A stretch of DNA of 64,000 nt from Marinobacter guineae (GTDB lineage: Bacteria; Pseudomonadota; Gammaproteobacteria; Pseudomonadales; Oleiphilaceae). Each line of letters begins with the position of its first letter. The first letter of the stretch is position 1. Where the stretch lies: assembly GCF_002744735.1 (NCBI RefSeq), contig NZ_KZ319340.1, forward strand, positions 777,030 to 841,029, written 5' to 3'. Under the pieces are notes generated by a model. That model saw nothing but the letters and a program-made list of their open reading frames with translations. It had not been told where the DNA came from and ran no database searches. Of this stretch, positions 1 through 9,759 are shown in pieces. Made by a program: the position numbers and the translations under genes.

Positions 1-423
1 GAGCAGTTCTTTACCGGCGAACTTTCCGCTCGTGGTGTGGTCAAGAACTTTTCCGGCGAGGTGATCCGCACCTTCGATGCCGACATCAGCGCCTCCTGGG
101 ATGACAAAGGCGTCGGGACTCTGGATGAAACCTTCCGTTTTAACGATGGCGAGGTCCAGACCCGAGTCTGGACTCTGACGCCTTCGGATGAAGGGTATCG
201 TGCCGAAGCCGGCGATGTGGTGGAGCCGGGCACCATGCGCTGGCGCGGCAATGCGATTCACATGAATTATGTGCTCCGTGTGCCCTACGGCGACGACACC
301 CTGGATGTGCGGATGGATGACTGGATGTACCTGATAACCCCGGACACCCTGATCAACGAGACCACCATGAGCAAATGGGGAATTGACGTGGGTGAGGTGG
401 TACTGGTGATCCAGAAGAAATAG
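1..423 (+). CDS. DUF3833 family protein, 5' end outside window
   Basis: The frame is open from the first base, so the N-terminus lies upstream; the first internal ATG is at base 37 but the residues before it (EQFFTGELSARGVVKNFSGE) already look like family sequence. What remains is about 140 residues of a beta-rich domain with conserved runs such as DMYLIT-like and TTMSKWGI near the C-terminus, which I recognise as DUF3833, a family of small lipoproteins in marine gammaproteobacteria. The lipobox would be in the missing part. Function is not known. It ends 45 bases before the efflux adaptor and reads in the same direction, so it may share a transcript with the RND genes. Confidence 0.75.
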   Translation, partial: EQFFTGELSARGVVKNFSGEVIRTFDADISASWDDKGVGTLDETFRFNDGEVQTRVWTLTPSDEGYRAEAGDVVEPGTMRWRGNAIHMNYVLRVPYGDDTLDVRMDDWMYLITPDTLINETTMSKWGIDVGEVVLVIQKK

Positions 424-468
424 CCCGAATGAACGATTAATCGAGACAGACAAGAGCCTGGAAATACT

Positions 469-1563
469 ATGTTGAAACAGTGGTTGATTGCGCTGGTGCT
501 GGTGGCCGTGGCTGTCGGTGGTGCCGTTGTGTTTCAGAATCTGGATAGCGAAACAGCGGCCCAGGATGGCAGGGAACGCCCGGCCAGCGTGGTCAACACG
601 GTTGTTCCGGAACGCGACACCGTTCGCGATGTGGTGAAGGCGGTTGGCAGCCTCAAGGCGCTCAATGCCGTGGAGCTGACCACCGAGGTGAGTGGCCGGG
701 TAATCGAGCTGAATCTGGAAACCGGCCGCCGTGTTGATAAGGGCCAATTGTTAGTGCGCCTGGACGATCGTCAGGCCCGGGCCGATCTGGAGGTCATCGA
801 GGCGCAGCTGGCGGATGCCCGTCGGCAGTACGAGCGCGCCCGGCAACTGCGCTCGAACAACAGCATTTCGCAATCCCAGGTGGAAGAACTGCGCACCGTC
901 GTGGATGTGGCTGAGGCGCAGCGCCAGTCAGCACGGGTGCGCCTGGAAAACCACCGCATCGAAGCGCCATTTACCGGCGTGGTGGGGCTCAGCGACATCA
1001 GCATTGGTGCCTACCTGACCTCAGGCACCAGTGTCACCACTCTCGACAGCACCGATACAATGGAACTGAATTTTGCCATTCCCGAGCGCTTCCTGGGCCA
1101 GGTGGCGTTGAACCAACCGGTCAGCGGCCAGTCCCTTGCGTATCCTGATCAGACATTCAGCGGCAAACTGGCGGAACTGGGTACCCGTATCAATGAGCTT
1201 AGCCGTACCCTGCCGGTGCGCGCACTGATCGATAACCCGGAAGGCCGGTTGCGGCCAGGTCAGTTCATGTCCGCCACCCTGACCCTGCGGGAGCGGGATG
1301 CATTGGTGATTCCGGAACAGGCGGTGATGATCCGGGGTGATGAAAAGTATGTGTTTGTGGCGGAGGACGGCATTGCCCGCCGGATGTCCGTCACCCTGGG
1401 CTCGCGGATGCCAGGTCGGGTTGAGGTCGTTGACGGCCTGACCATGGATGACCAGATCATTGTTACCGGCCAGGACCGGCTCAGCAGCGGTGACCGGATT
1501 GATGTGAAGGAAGGGGAAAACGTCATTCCCGATAACCGCTTCGCCAAGTCCATGGAGTCCTGA
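469..1563 (+). CDS. RND efflux pump periplasmic adaptor (membrane fusion protein)
   Basis: This 364-residue protein bridges an inner-membrane RND pump and an outer-membrane channel. An N-terminal hydrophobic stretch (residues 4-22) works as signal or membrane anchor. A biotinyl/lipoyl-like half (ELTTEVSGRVIELNLETGR) precedes a short alpha-hairpin (about residues 105-150), then the second lipoyl half (IEAPFTGVVGLSDISIGAYL) and beta-barrel and membrane-proximal domains. Length and order fit the HlyD/AcrA family. The pump gene starts 3 bases after the stop, so the two are co-transcribed. No outer-membrane channel gene is next to them; a TolC-like partner elsewhere is expected. Substrate cannot be read from sequence. 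Confidence 0.93.
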   Translation: MLKQWLIALVLVAVAVGGAVVFQNLDSETAAQDGRERPASVVNTVVPERDTVRDVVKAVGSLKALNAVELTTEVSGRVIELNLETGRRVDKGQLLVRLDDRQARADLEVIEAQLADARRQYERARQLRSNNSISQSQVEELRTVVDVAEAQRQSARVRLENHRIEAPFTGVVGLSDISIGAYLTSGTSVTTLDSTDTMELNFAIPERFLGQVALNQPVSGQSLAYPDQTFSGKLAELGTRINELSRTLPVRALIDNPEGRLRPGQFMSATLTLRERDALVIPEQAVMIRGDEKYVFVAEDGIARRMSVTLGSRMPGRVEVVDGLTMDDQIIVTGQDRLSSGDRIDVKEGENVIPDNRFAKSMES

Positions 1564-1566
1564 TCC

Positions 1567-4500
1567 GTGATCCTGTCTGATATCTCCATCAAGCGCCCGG
1601 TCTTTGCCACCGTTCTCAGCCTGCTGATTGTGGTGTTTGGCCTCGCGGCCCTGCTGGGCCTGCCAGTGCGGGAATACCCGGATATCGATCCGCCCGTGGT
1701 GTCCATTTCCACCGATTACACCGGCGCGGCCGCGGAAGTCGTGGATACCCAGATTACCCAGGTAATTGAAGGCGCTATCAGTGGCATCGAGGGTATCCGC
1801 TCCATAGAATCCTCAACCGAACAGGGGGAGTCCCGTACCAGTATCGAGTTTTCAACCTCCCGGGATGTGGATATTGCCGCCAACGACGTTCGCGATGCCG
1901 TTTCCCGGGTTGCCAACCAGTTGCCCGACGAGGCTGATCCGCCGGTGGTGCGCAAGGCCGATTCCGACGCCCGACCGATGATGTGGGTCACCCTGCGTAG
2001 CGATATCTGGGACAGTGCCGAACTCAGTGATTTTGCCGAACGGGTGCTGGCGGACCGGCTGTCGGTACTGGACGGGGTGGCGGATGTCCGTATTGGTGGT
2101 GAACGTCGTTACGCCATCCGGGTCTGGCTCGATCGTGAGCGCCTGGCCGCCCGGGATATCACGGTGGCTGAAGTCGAGCGGGCGCTGCGGGCCAATAATG
2201 TGGAGCTGCCGGCCGGTTCGGTGGATTCCTCCACCCGCAATTTCACGGTCCGGGCCGAGGGCCGGCTGACCGACGTTGAGCAGTTCCGGGATCTGGTGAT
2301 ACGCCGTGATGGCAACGATCTGCTGCGTCTCGGCGAAGTGGCGAACGTGCAGATGGGCGTGGAGTCTGACGTCAGCCGTTTGCGGGCCAACGGCCAGACC
2401 GCCATCGGCATGGGCGTGATCCGACAGTCCAAGGCCAACACCGTGGCGGTGTCCGACGCGGTTCGGGCGGAGCTTGTGAAGATCCGGGAAACCCTGCCGC
2501 CGGAAGTCACCATCGCCGAAAGCTATGACGAATCCATCTTCATCCGCGCCTCCATCAAGGAGGTCGTCACCACCCTGGCCATTGCGGTGTCCCTGGTAAT
2601 TCTGGTGATCTTCCTGTTCCTGCGCTCCTGGCGGGCGACACTGATTCCGGCGGTGACCATTCCGGTGGCGGTTATCGGTGCCTTTATCGGCCTGGGTTTC
2701 CTGGGCTTTTCCATCAACGTGCTGACCCTGCTGGCGGTGATTCTGGCCATCGGCCTGGTAGTGGACGATGCTATTGTCATGCTGGAAAACATCCAGCGCC
2801 GTATCGATGAGGGCGAGCCGCCGCTGCTGGCCTCCTACCGGGGCGCGAAACAGGTGGCGTTCGCTGTTATTGCCACTACCCTCACGCTGGTGGCGGTGTT
2901 CGTGCCCATCTCATTCATGGGCGGCAATGTCGGCCGGCTGTTTGCCGAGTTCGGCTTTACCCTGGCGGCGGCCGTAGTGGTTTCCAGCCTGGTGGCCCTG
3001 ACCCTGGCGCCGATGCTGTGTTCCAAGTGGTTGAGGCATAGCCCGGAATCCGCCGAGGGCCATCGTCTTTGGGCCGCCAGTGAAAAAGTCCTCAATGGCC
3101 TGACCAACGGCTATGAGCGCATGCTGCGTTTTTCCCTCAATCAGCCGGGGCTGCTGCTGGGGCTTGGGATCGTGGGACTGATTGTTGCCGTGGTGATTTT
3201 CCCGCGTCTGCCCCAGGAGCTGGCCCCCACTGAGGACCGGGGGGTGATCATCATGCCCACCAGTGCGCCCCGGGGATCGACCGTTGAGTTCACTGACCAT
3301 TATGTGCGCAAGGCCGAGCAGGCTCTGTTGCCCTACCTGGAGGACGGCTCAGCGAACCGTTTGCTGTCCATCGTGGGGTTCCGAGGTGAGGAGGACAACG
3401 CGTTCATGATCATGGGCCTGGTGCCCTGGGAAGAACGGTCGGTGAAGCAGCAGGCGATCACCACCGAGCTGCGGGGCAAGCTGAGCCAGATTTCCGGCAT
3501 CCGCACCGTGGCAGTCAACCCGCCCGGCCTGGGCCAGCGCGGCTTCAGCCAGCCGGTGGAGTTTGTGGTGGCAGGCCCCGATTATGAATCGGTGCAGGCC
3601 TGGAGCCAGGAAATCGTGGAGCTGGCCAAGCAGAATCCCAGCCTGCTCAACCTGGAGACGGATTTTGAACTGACCCGGCCGGAATTGCGGGTGTCGATTG
3701 ACCGGGAGCGGGCGGCAGACCTCGATATCACCATTGAAGATGTCGGGCTCACGCTGCAGACCATGCTGGCGTCCCGCCAGGTGACCACCTATCTGGACCG
3801 GGGCCGGGAATACGATGTCATTATCCAGGCTGCGGACGCAGACCGGGCAACGCCGTCGGACCTGGGCCAGATCTTCCTGCGGCCCCGGGAGGGCGGTACC
3901 CTGATACCCCTTCAGTCACTGGTATCGGTGGAGGAAATCGGCGCCAACCCGGACCTTCGCCGCATCGACCGCTTGCCGGCAGTGGTGATCAGTGCCTCCC
4001 TGGCGGAGGGTTACGATCTAGGCTCGGCCCTGACCTACCTGAACAATCTGGCGGTGGACAACCTGCCACCTGAGGCACGGGTAAGCTACAAGGGGCTGTC
4101 CCGGGAATTTCAGGAATCCTCGGCAGCGATCTACGTCACCTTTGGCCTGGCGTTCGTGATTGTCTTTCTGGTGCTGGCGGCCCAGTTCGAGAGCTGGATT
4201 CACCCGTTGATCATTATGCTGTCCGTGCCACTGGCGGTGACCGGTGCCCTGCTGGCGCTCTGGTGGTCGGGCATCAGCCTGAACATCTACAGCCAGATCG
4301 GGATCATCATGCTGCTCGGGTTGATGGCCAAGAACGGCATATTGATCGTGGAGTTCGCCAACCAGCTCCGGGACAAGGGCTATGAGGTGAAGGATGCCAT
4401 TCTAGAGGGCGCCTGCCTGCGTTTCCGGCCGGTACTGATGACCACGATTTCCACGGTGTTCGGGGCGGTTCCTCTGGTCATAGCCACCGGTGCCGGGGCC

Positions 4501-4713
4501 GAAAGCCGGGCGGCCATAGGTATGGTGATTCTGGGCGGGTTGGTCTTCGCGACCACCCTGACGCTGTTTATCATCCCGGTTCTTTACAACCTCCTGGCAC
4601 GATTTGCCAAGTCCTCCAACGCGGTGGAAAAGGAACTGGAACGTCAGGCCACAGGCCAGGCCGGCGGCGCGGGACTGGTGGCAGCGCCCCAGAAGCGTGC
4701 TGACGATTTTTGA
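1567..4713 (+). CDS. RND efflux transporter permease, AcrB/MexB-like (HAE1 class)
   Basis: A proton-driven inner-membrane pump of 1048 residues, the usual length for the AcrB class. It starts at a GTG (MILSDISIKRPVFATVLS, the typical N-terminus with TM1). Two repeats of six transmembrane helices flank large periplasmic loops. The proton-relay aspartate pair is present in TM4 (GLVVDDAIVMLENIQRR) and the lysine of TM10 in GLMAKNGILIVEFANQL. The sequence is closest in feel to the single-operon MdtC/VexB-type pumps. The stop lies 5 bases from the convergent stop of the EAL gene, with no visible terminator between them. Confidence 0.95.
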   Translation: MILSDISIKRPVFATVLSLLIVVFGLAALLGLPVREYPDIDPPVVSISTDYTGAAAEVVDTQITQVIEGAISGIEGIRSIESSTEQGESRTSIEFSTSRDVDIAANDVRDAVSRVANQLPDEADPPVVRKADSDARPMMWVTLRSDIWDSAELSDFAERVLADRLSVLDGVADVRIGGERRYAIRVWLDRERLAARDITVAEVERALRANNVELPAGSVDSSTRNFTVRAEGRLTDVEQFRDLVIRRDGNDLLRLGEVANVQMGVESDVSRLRANGQTAIGMGVIRQSKANTVAVSDAVRAELVKIRETLPPEVTIAESYDESIFIRASIKEVVTTLAIAVSLVILVIFLFLRSWRATLIPAVTIPVAVIGAFIGLGFLGFSINVLTLLAVILAIGLVVDDAIVMLENIQRRIDEGEPPLLASYRGAKQVAFAVIATTLTLVAVFVPISFMGGNVGRLFAEFGFTLAAAVVVSSLVALTLAPMLCSKWLRHSPESAEGHRLWAASEKVLNGLTNGYERMLRFSLNQPGLLLGLGIVGLIVAVVIFPRLPQELAPTEDRGVIIMPTSAPRGSTVEFTDHYVRKAEQALLPYLEDGSANRLLSIVGFRGEEDNAFMIMGLVPWEERSVKQQAITTELRGKLSQISGIRTVAVNPPGLGQRGFSQPVEFVVAGPDYESVQAWSQEIVELAKQNPSLLNLETDFELTRPELRVSIDRERAADLDITIEDVGLTLQTMLASRQVTTYLDRGREYDVIIQAADADRATPSDLGQIFLRPREGGTLIPLQSLVSVEEIGANPDLRRIDRLPAVVISASLAEGYDLGSALTYLNNLAVDNLPPEARVSYKGLSREFQESSAAIYVTFGLAFVIVFLVLAAQFESWIHPLIIMLSVPLAVTGALLALWWSGISLNIYSQIGIIMLLGLMAKNGILIVEFANQLRDKGYEVKDAILEGACLRFRPVLMTTISTVFGAVPLVIATGAGAESRAAIGMVILGGLVFATTLTLFIIPVLYNLLARFAKSSNAVEKELERQATGQAGGAGLVAAPQKRADDF

Positions 4714-4718
4714 CGTTG

Positions 4719-5984
4719 CTAGAGAGTGGCCGGCAAACTGATCTGGCCGCCGAACACTTCGTCCGGATGGATATCCACGCAAAAGACCCGCTGCCCCGGC
4801 AGCATGGTCGAGAGCGTGACGGTGCGTTTGGCATCCGGCAGGCCGACGTAGGGCCGGCAGCTGCTGATGTGCTGGGGTCGGTCCAGAGCGTTCCGGAAAT
4901 ACTCCCGGTGCGCCCACCGGGCCCCGGCCGAGTGGTATAACGGATTGAATTTGCCCCGGTGGATATCCGGGTTGGCCCGGGCCAGGTTGCCCTGCTGGAT
5001 ACCCTGGGCGTTGAGTAGAAAACAGCGTTTTATACCGTCCACCGCCAGAAGCCGGCCGCAGGCGCTATCGAAGGGTAATTCCCGGCTCAGCGAATGGCAG
5101 GCTTCAAGAATCTCGAAACGCAGCAGCCGCAAATAGCTTTCCTGATCGCGAACATCCTGCAGTGACCATTCACTGGAATCGGCAATTACTGCTCTCAGGC
5201 CATGCTCTGTCTGTTCGGCCTGGTGCACATCCAGGCTACCGGGTCTGGCGAACAGGAAACCCTGCAACAGATCCGCCTCGGTATCCAGGGCGATGCGGGC
5301 CTGGGCGTTGTTCTCAATCCCTTCAAGCAGCACCAGGCTGCCGCTTTCCCGAATCATTTTGACCAGGCTTTCCAGCAGCATTCGGGCCCGGCTGTTGGTT
5401 TCGGCATTCACCAGCAGGCTTCGGTCGAGTTTCACAATCAGCGGGTTGATGCGCCACAGGCGCTCGAAGTTGGAGTCACCCATGCCAAAGTCATCAATGG
5501 CAATCTGAAAGCCCCGGGCCTTGGCCTTGTGGATAAACTCCAGCAGGGCAGAGGGATTCTCGGATGCGGTTTCCACCAGCTCCAGCACCACTTTCTCTGG
5601 ATGGATGCCACTTTGCTGGCACTGACTGGCAAGTCGCTCCAGAGAGGCTTCCGGGTGAATGCAGGTGGCCGGATTGATATTCAGGAACAGCCACACCGGC
5701 TGGGAACCGGCGACAAAGTTGTCCAGGTGGAGCTGCAGCAGGTGCCGGTCAAGTTCCGGTGTCTGGTTGTGCCTGTCGGCCTGTTCGAAGAGTTCGATGG
5801 GAGGCACCGGTTGATTGTCCCGGCTGACCCTGACCAGTGCTTCGTAACCCACCAGTTTCTGGTGGGTGGGGCTGAGAATGGGCTGGTACACAGAGTTGAA
5901 ATCGTAACGTTGGATAATATCCGGGGCCGGGGCTGTGCCAGCCCGGCGATGGCTGCGACGGGGAAGTCGGACTACGCTGCTCAT
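4719..5984 (-). CDS. EAL-domain c-di-GMP phosphodiesterase with C-terminal Cache/PAS-like domain
   Basis: The 421-residue protein has no membrane segment. Residues about 25-265 form an EAL domain that keeps the catalytic and metal-binding set: EAL in VGYEALVR (48-50), NINP, ELVE, DDFGMGDSN, VKLDRSL, LLEGIEN and LLQGFLF. It should hydrolyse c-di-GMP to pGpG. The last roughly 150 residues (WAHREYFRNAL, SSCRPYVGLP, GQRVFCVDIHPDE) resemble the Cache/PAS-like domain found C-terminal to EAL in YkuI-type proteins and probably sense a ligand. It is convergent with the RND pump and divergent from the MFS gene. Its input signal is unknown. Confidence 0.9.
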   Translation of the reverse strand: MSSVVRLPRRSHRRAGTAPAPDIIQRYDFNSVYQPILSPTHQKLVGYEALVRVSRDNQPVPPIELFEQADRHNQTPELDRHLLQLHLDNFVAGSQPVWLFLNINPATCIHPEASLERLASQCQQSGIHPEKVVLELVETASENPSALLEFIHKAKARGFQIAIDDFGMGDSNFERLWRINPLIVKLDRSLLVNAETNSRARMLLESLVKMIRESGSLVLLEGIENNAQARIALDTEADLLQGFLFARPGSLDVHQAEQTEHGLRAVIADSSEWSLQDVRDQESYLRLLRFEILEACHSLSRELPFDSACGRLLAVDGIKRCFLLNAQGIQQGNLARANPDIHRGKFNPLYHSAGARWAHREYFRNALDRPQHISSCRPYVGLPDAKRTVTLSTMLPGQRVFCVDIHPDEVFGGQISLPATL

Positions 5985-6212
5985 GGTCAGGAACCTTATA
6001 CTACGGATCTGTTCGAGCCATCCTGGCCACGGTTTTGGGTGTCTGAACAGCAGGTTAAAGCGAATTCCGTACCAGAACGCCAGAAATCATGCGTTTTTTG
6101 GTGGTTCATGGCGTCAAATAAATCCCGGGGCCGGGAACCCGGCGCTCCGGTGCACCGGATTGGCGCGAAAAAGAAAACCGGTCTAACAGGCTGCACCAAA
6201 ACAGGATTTTTC

Positions 6213-7511
6213 ATGGCAACACACAGTCAGTTCCGTTTGCTCGGTCAGCGCCGGTTTCTGCCGTTCTACCTGACCCAGTTCTCCGGCGCTTTTAACGACA
6301 ATCTGTTCAAGAACGCCCTGTTGCTGCTGATTACTTACAGCGCCGGCGGTTTGATGGGGCTGTCGGTGAATGTCGTGGTCAACCTCGCAGCCTTCCTGTT
6401 CATTCTGCCGTTCTTCCTGTTCTCGGGCATTGCCGGGCAAATGGCGGACCGCTACGAAAAAGCCCGGATTATCCGGAATGTGAAACTGGCGGAAATCATC
6501 ATCATGTTTATTGCGGCCCTTGGCCTCTGGTTTGGCTGGTACGAGCTGCTGCTGGTGTTGCTGTTCCTGATGGGCACCCAGTCCACCTTCTTCGGCCCGG
6601 TGAAATACGCCATTCTGCCCCAGGTGCTGGCGGATGATGAGCTGGTGGGGGGCAATGGTCTGGTGGGCATGGGCACGTTTGTCGCCATTCTTCTGGGCAC
6701 GATTGCCGCGGGTTTGCTGATGGGCTTCGAAACCGCCGCCAGGCTGACGGCGGTTGCCGTGGTGGTGATGGCGGTGCTGGGATATTTGTCGGCGCGTCAG
6801 GTTCCCGCAACCGAGCCCGACGGTTCCGGCATCACGGTTCGCTTTCGGCCGGTGCTGGAAACCTGGAATCTGATGGCCCTGGCGGCGGAGCGACGCCAGG
6901 TACTGCTGGCAGTTCTGGCGATTTCCTGGTTCTGGTTTCTCGGCGCCGCCTACCTGACCCAGTTTCCCAATTTTGCCCGCACCAGCTTGCTTGGCGATGA
7001 AACCGTGGTCACCCTGCTGCTGGCCATGTTCACTATCGGCATTTCCATTGGCTCGATGATGTGCGAGCGGCTGACCAAACACCGGATTACCCTGGTGCCC
7101 GTGCCCTGGGGTGCCCTTGGTCTGAGCCTGTTGGGGATTGATCTGTACTTCGCGGTACCGGACGATCCGGTTGCCTCCACCTGGTGGACCCTGCTGACCG
7201 ACCCCGTATACCTGAGAGTTCTGCTGGACCTGGTTGGCATCGGGGTATGCGGCGGTCTGTTCATCGTGCCGCTGTACGCCTTTATCCAGCATGAAACCCC
7301 ACGAAACAAACGCGCGCGGATCATTGCCGCGCTGAATGTGATCAATGCCCTGTTCATGGTGGTCAGTGCCCTTTGCGGAATTGTGGTCCTTGGCCTGCTT
7401 GAAGTGAGCATCCCGGGCTTTTTCCTGTTGTTGTCATTGCTGAACGGGGTGGTTCTGGTGGTGGTCTGGCAATTGCGGCGCAGAACCGCGGCTGGTTCTG
7501 TGGATAATTAG
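6213..7511 (+). CDS. MFS transporter related to lysophospholipid transporter LplT
   Basis: A 432-residue membrane protein with about 11-12 hydrophobic helices. The start is the ATG preceded by AGGATTTTTC; the open frame reaches far upstream across the EAL gene, but that part does not look like protein. The N-terminus (RFLPFYLTQFSGAFNDNLFKNAL) and the loop GIAGQMADRYEKARIIRNVK match the MFS subgroup of LplT and the transporter domain of Aas-type acyltransferase fusions, which flip lysophospholipids. No acyltransferase gene is attached here, so the substrate is inferred only. The last codons contain a perfect DnaA box. Confidence 0.82.
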   Translation: MATHSQFRLLGQRRFLPFYLTQFSGAFNDNLFKNALLLLITYSAGGLMGLSVNVVVNLAAFLFILPFFLFSGIAGQMADRYEKARIIRNVKLAEIIIMFIAALGLWFGWYELLLVLLFLMGTQSTFFGPVKYAILPQVLADDELVGGNGLVGMGTFVAILLGTIAAGLLMGFETAARLTAVAVVVMAVLGYLSARQVPATEPDGSGITVRFRPVLETWNLMALAAERRQVLLAVLAISWFWFLGAAYLTQFPNFARTSLLGDETVVTLLLAMFTIGISIGSMMCERLTKHRITLVPVPWGALGLSLLGIDLYFAVPDDPVASTWWTLLTDPVYLRVLLDLVGIGVCGGLFIVPLYAFIQHETPRNKRARIIAALNVINALFMVVSALCGIVVLGLLEVSIPGFFLLLSLLNGVVLVVVWQLRRRTAAGSVDN

Positions 7512-7863
7512 TTGGACAACCTAAGGACAGACTCTGGATTAATTTTAGGTATATTAATTAAAACAATAGGTTAAGGTGTTATTTGAGGTGGTTAACAAGT
7601 AGCCTTGCATGTGGATAACTTTCTTGAAAACTTTTCTGAGAAGAGCGATCCAAGCCTATGAAAAGCCAAAAATTTCGGTTTTCCACTATCCGATGAATCG
7701 GTGAAAAAAGCGGCTGCCTGCCCTTTGTGACCCCTGTCCGGCTTTCAACCGCCTTTTGATCTGGTTAAAATTTGCACATTCCGACTGCATTTTCCCGGGT
7801 GAGGCGTTATACTCGCCGCCCTGTTTTTATACCTTTTTTTCAGCCCGATTTCCGAGGTGAACT
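7499..7863. other. oriC: Candidate chromosomal replication origin (oriC-like region)
   Basis: This gap between the MFS gene and mnmG holds no gene. TGTGGATAA (reverse complement of the consensus DnaA box TTATCCACA) occurs perfectly at 7499-7507 and 7610-7618 in the same orientation. Between them is an AT-rich stretch (7536-7600) with AATTAATTTTAGG and ATTAATTAAAAC. Weaker boxes are TTTTCCACT (7679-7687) and ATTTGCACA (7770-7778). Two GATC sites are present, one within GATCTGGTTAAAA, which vaguely recalls enterobacterial 13-mers. In E. coli and Vibrio the origin lies immediately upstream of mnmG; in pseudomonads it is at rpmH-dnaA. Only the sequence features are observed; origin function is an inference. 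Confidence 0.45.
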
Positions 7864-9750
7864 GTGGATTTTCCGACCCGTTTCGATGTCATTGTCATTG
7901 GTGGTGGCCATGCCGGTACCGAGGCCGCACTGGCGGCTGCGCGCATGGGTTCCCAAACCCTGCTGCTGACCCACAACATTGAAACCCTGGGCCAGATGTC
8001 CTGTAACCCGGCCATCGGTGGCATTGGCAAGAGCCATCTGGTGAAGGAAATCGACGCACTGGGCGGCGCCATGGCAGAAGCCACGGACCAGGCTGGTATC
8101 CAGTTCCGGGTCCTGAACAGCCGCAAAGGGCCAGCTGTCCGTGCCACCCGTGCCCAGGCAGACCGGGTGCTTTACAAGGCGGCCATCCGCCACACCCTGG
8201 AAAACCAGCCCAATCTGACCCTGTTCCAGCAGGCGGCCGACGACCTGATTGTGGAAAACGACCAGGTGACCGGCGTGGTGACCCAGACTGGCATCCGCTT
8301 CAACGCCAGGACGGTGGTGCTGACTACCGGCACCTTCCTCGGCGGGGTCATCCACATCGGTATGCAACATCACGCTGGTGGTCGGGCTGGCGATGCGCCG
8401 GCCAACGCCCTGGCCAAACGCCTGCGGGAACTGCCGTTCAATGTGGGCCGCCTGAAAACCGGCACGCCGCCGAGAATTGATGCCCGGTCTGTGGATTTCT
8501 CGGTAATGCAGGAACAGTGGGGCGATGACCCTGTGCCGGTCATGTCCTTCATCGGCAGCCGCAGCCAGCATCCGGAACAGGTCTGTTGCTACGTTACCCG
8601 CACGACCGAAGAAACCCACGACATCATCCGCAGCGGCTTCGACCGTTCGCCGATGTTTGCCGGCAGTATTGAAGGTGTGGGCCCGCGTTACTGCCCGTCC
8701 ATTGAAGACAAGGTCAACCGCTTTGCCGACAAGGATTCGCACCAGATTTTTGTGGAGCCGGAAGGCCTGACCACCAACGAGCTGTACCCGAACGGTATCT
8801 CCACCAGCCTGCCTTTCGATATTCAGCTGGCGGCGGTGCGTTCCATTCCGGGTTTTGAGAATGCCCACATCACCCGGCCGGGCTATGCCATCGAATACGA
8901 TTACCTGAACCCCCAGGACCTGCGCCACACCCTGGAAACCAAGTTCATCCAGGGCCTGTACTTTGCCGGCCAGATCAATGGCACCACCGGTTACGAAGAA
9001 GCCGGCGCCCAGGGCCTGCTGGCCGGCATCAACGCCGCCCTGAAAGCCCAGGAAAAAGACGAGTGGTACCCGCGCCGTGATGAGGCCTACCTGGGCGTGC
9101 TGGTGGATGACCTGATTACCATGGGCACCTCCGAGCCCTACCGCATGTTCACCAGCCGCGCCGAATACCGGCTGATCCTGCGCGAAGACAATGCCGATCT
9201 GCGCCTCACCGAAACCGGCCGCAAGCTGGGCCTGGTGAACGAGGAGCGCTGGCAGAAATTCAACGACAAGCGCGAGGCCATCGCCACCGAGCGCAGCCGT
9301 CTCGAATCCACTCGTATTCATCCGAATACCGAAGCCGGGGAGCGGGCGAAAGGCTTCCTCAAGCAGCCGATGACCCGGGACCAGTCCCTGGCTGAACTGC
9401 TGCGTCGTCCCGAGATCGGCTACAGCCACATTGCCGAAATCGGTGCTGAGCAGGCGGATGACCCGGTGGTTGCTGATCAGGTGGAGATCGAGATCAAGTA
9501 CGAAGGCTATATCTCCCGCCAGACCGACGAAATCGAGCGTTTGCGCCGGAACGAAAACACCGCTTTGCCGGTGGACCTGGATTACGAGGTGATTGGCGGC
9601 TTGTCCAACGAGATCAAACAGAAACTCCAGACTGTTCGTCCGGAGACGGTGGCCCAGGCATCCCGCATCCAGGGCGTGACCCCGGCGGCGGTGAGCCAGA
9701 TCCTGGTGCACCTGAAAAAGCGCGACCTGCTGCGCAAACAGACAGCCTGA
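7864..9750 (+). CDS. mnmG: tRNA uridine-5-carboxymethylaminomethyl modification enzyme MnmG (GidA)
   Basis: MnmG works with MnmE to put the carboxymethylaminomethyl group on U34 of certain tRNAs, using FAD, NADH and methylene-THF. At 628 residues it is full length. The Rossmann FAD motif is at the N-terminus ([19 protein letters not shown]), followed by [30 protein letters not shown] and the family block [18 protein letters not shown]; the C-terminal helical domain binds MnmE. The start is a GTG with GAGGTGA in front. In pseudomonads mnmE lies directly upstream; here it does not, and an origin-like gap and unrelated genes replace it. rsmG follows after 9 bases. Confidence 0.97.
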   Translation: MDFPTRFDVIVIGGGHAGTEAALAAARMGSQTLLLTHNIETLGQMSCNPAIGGIGKSHLVKEIDALGGAMAEATDQAGIQFRVLNSRKGPAVRATRAQADRVLYKAAIRHTLENQPNLTLFQQAADDLIVENDQVTGVVTQTGIRFNARTVVLTTGTFLGGVIHIGMQHHAGGRAGDAPANALAKRLRELPFNVGRLKTGTPPRIDARSVDFSVMQEQWGDDPVPVMSFIGSRSQHPEQVCCYVTRTTEETHDIIRSGFDRSPMFAGSIEGVGPRYCPSIEDKVNRFADKDSHQIFVEPEGLTTNELYPNGISTSLPFDIQLAAVRSIPGFENAHITRPGYAIEYDYLNPQDLRHTLETKFIQGLYFAGQINGTTGYEEAGAQGLLAGINAALKAQEKDEWYPRRDEAYLGVLVDDLITMGTSEPYRMFTSRAEYRLILREDNADLRLTETGRKLGLVNEERWQKFNDKREAIATERSRLESTRIHPNTEAGERAKGFLKQPMTRDQSLAELLRRPEIGYSHIAEIGAEQADDPVVADQVEIEIKYEGYISRQTDEIERLRRNENTALPVDLDYEVIGGLSNEIKQKLQTVRPETVAQASRIQGVTPAAVSQILVHLKKRDLLRKQTA

Positions 9751-9759
9751 TCCGCGCCC

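Noticed and set aside
5202..6212. N-terminal extension of the MFS transporter
   Set aside because: The frame is open but lies antisense to the EAL gene and has no transporter-like sequence; the ATG at 6213 gives the family N-terminus.
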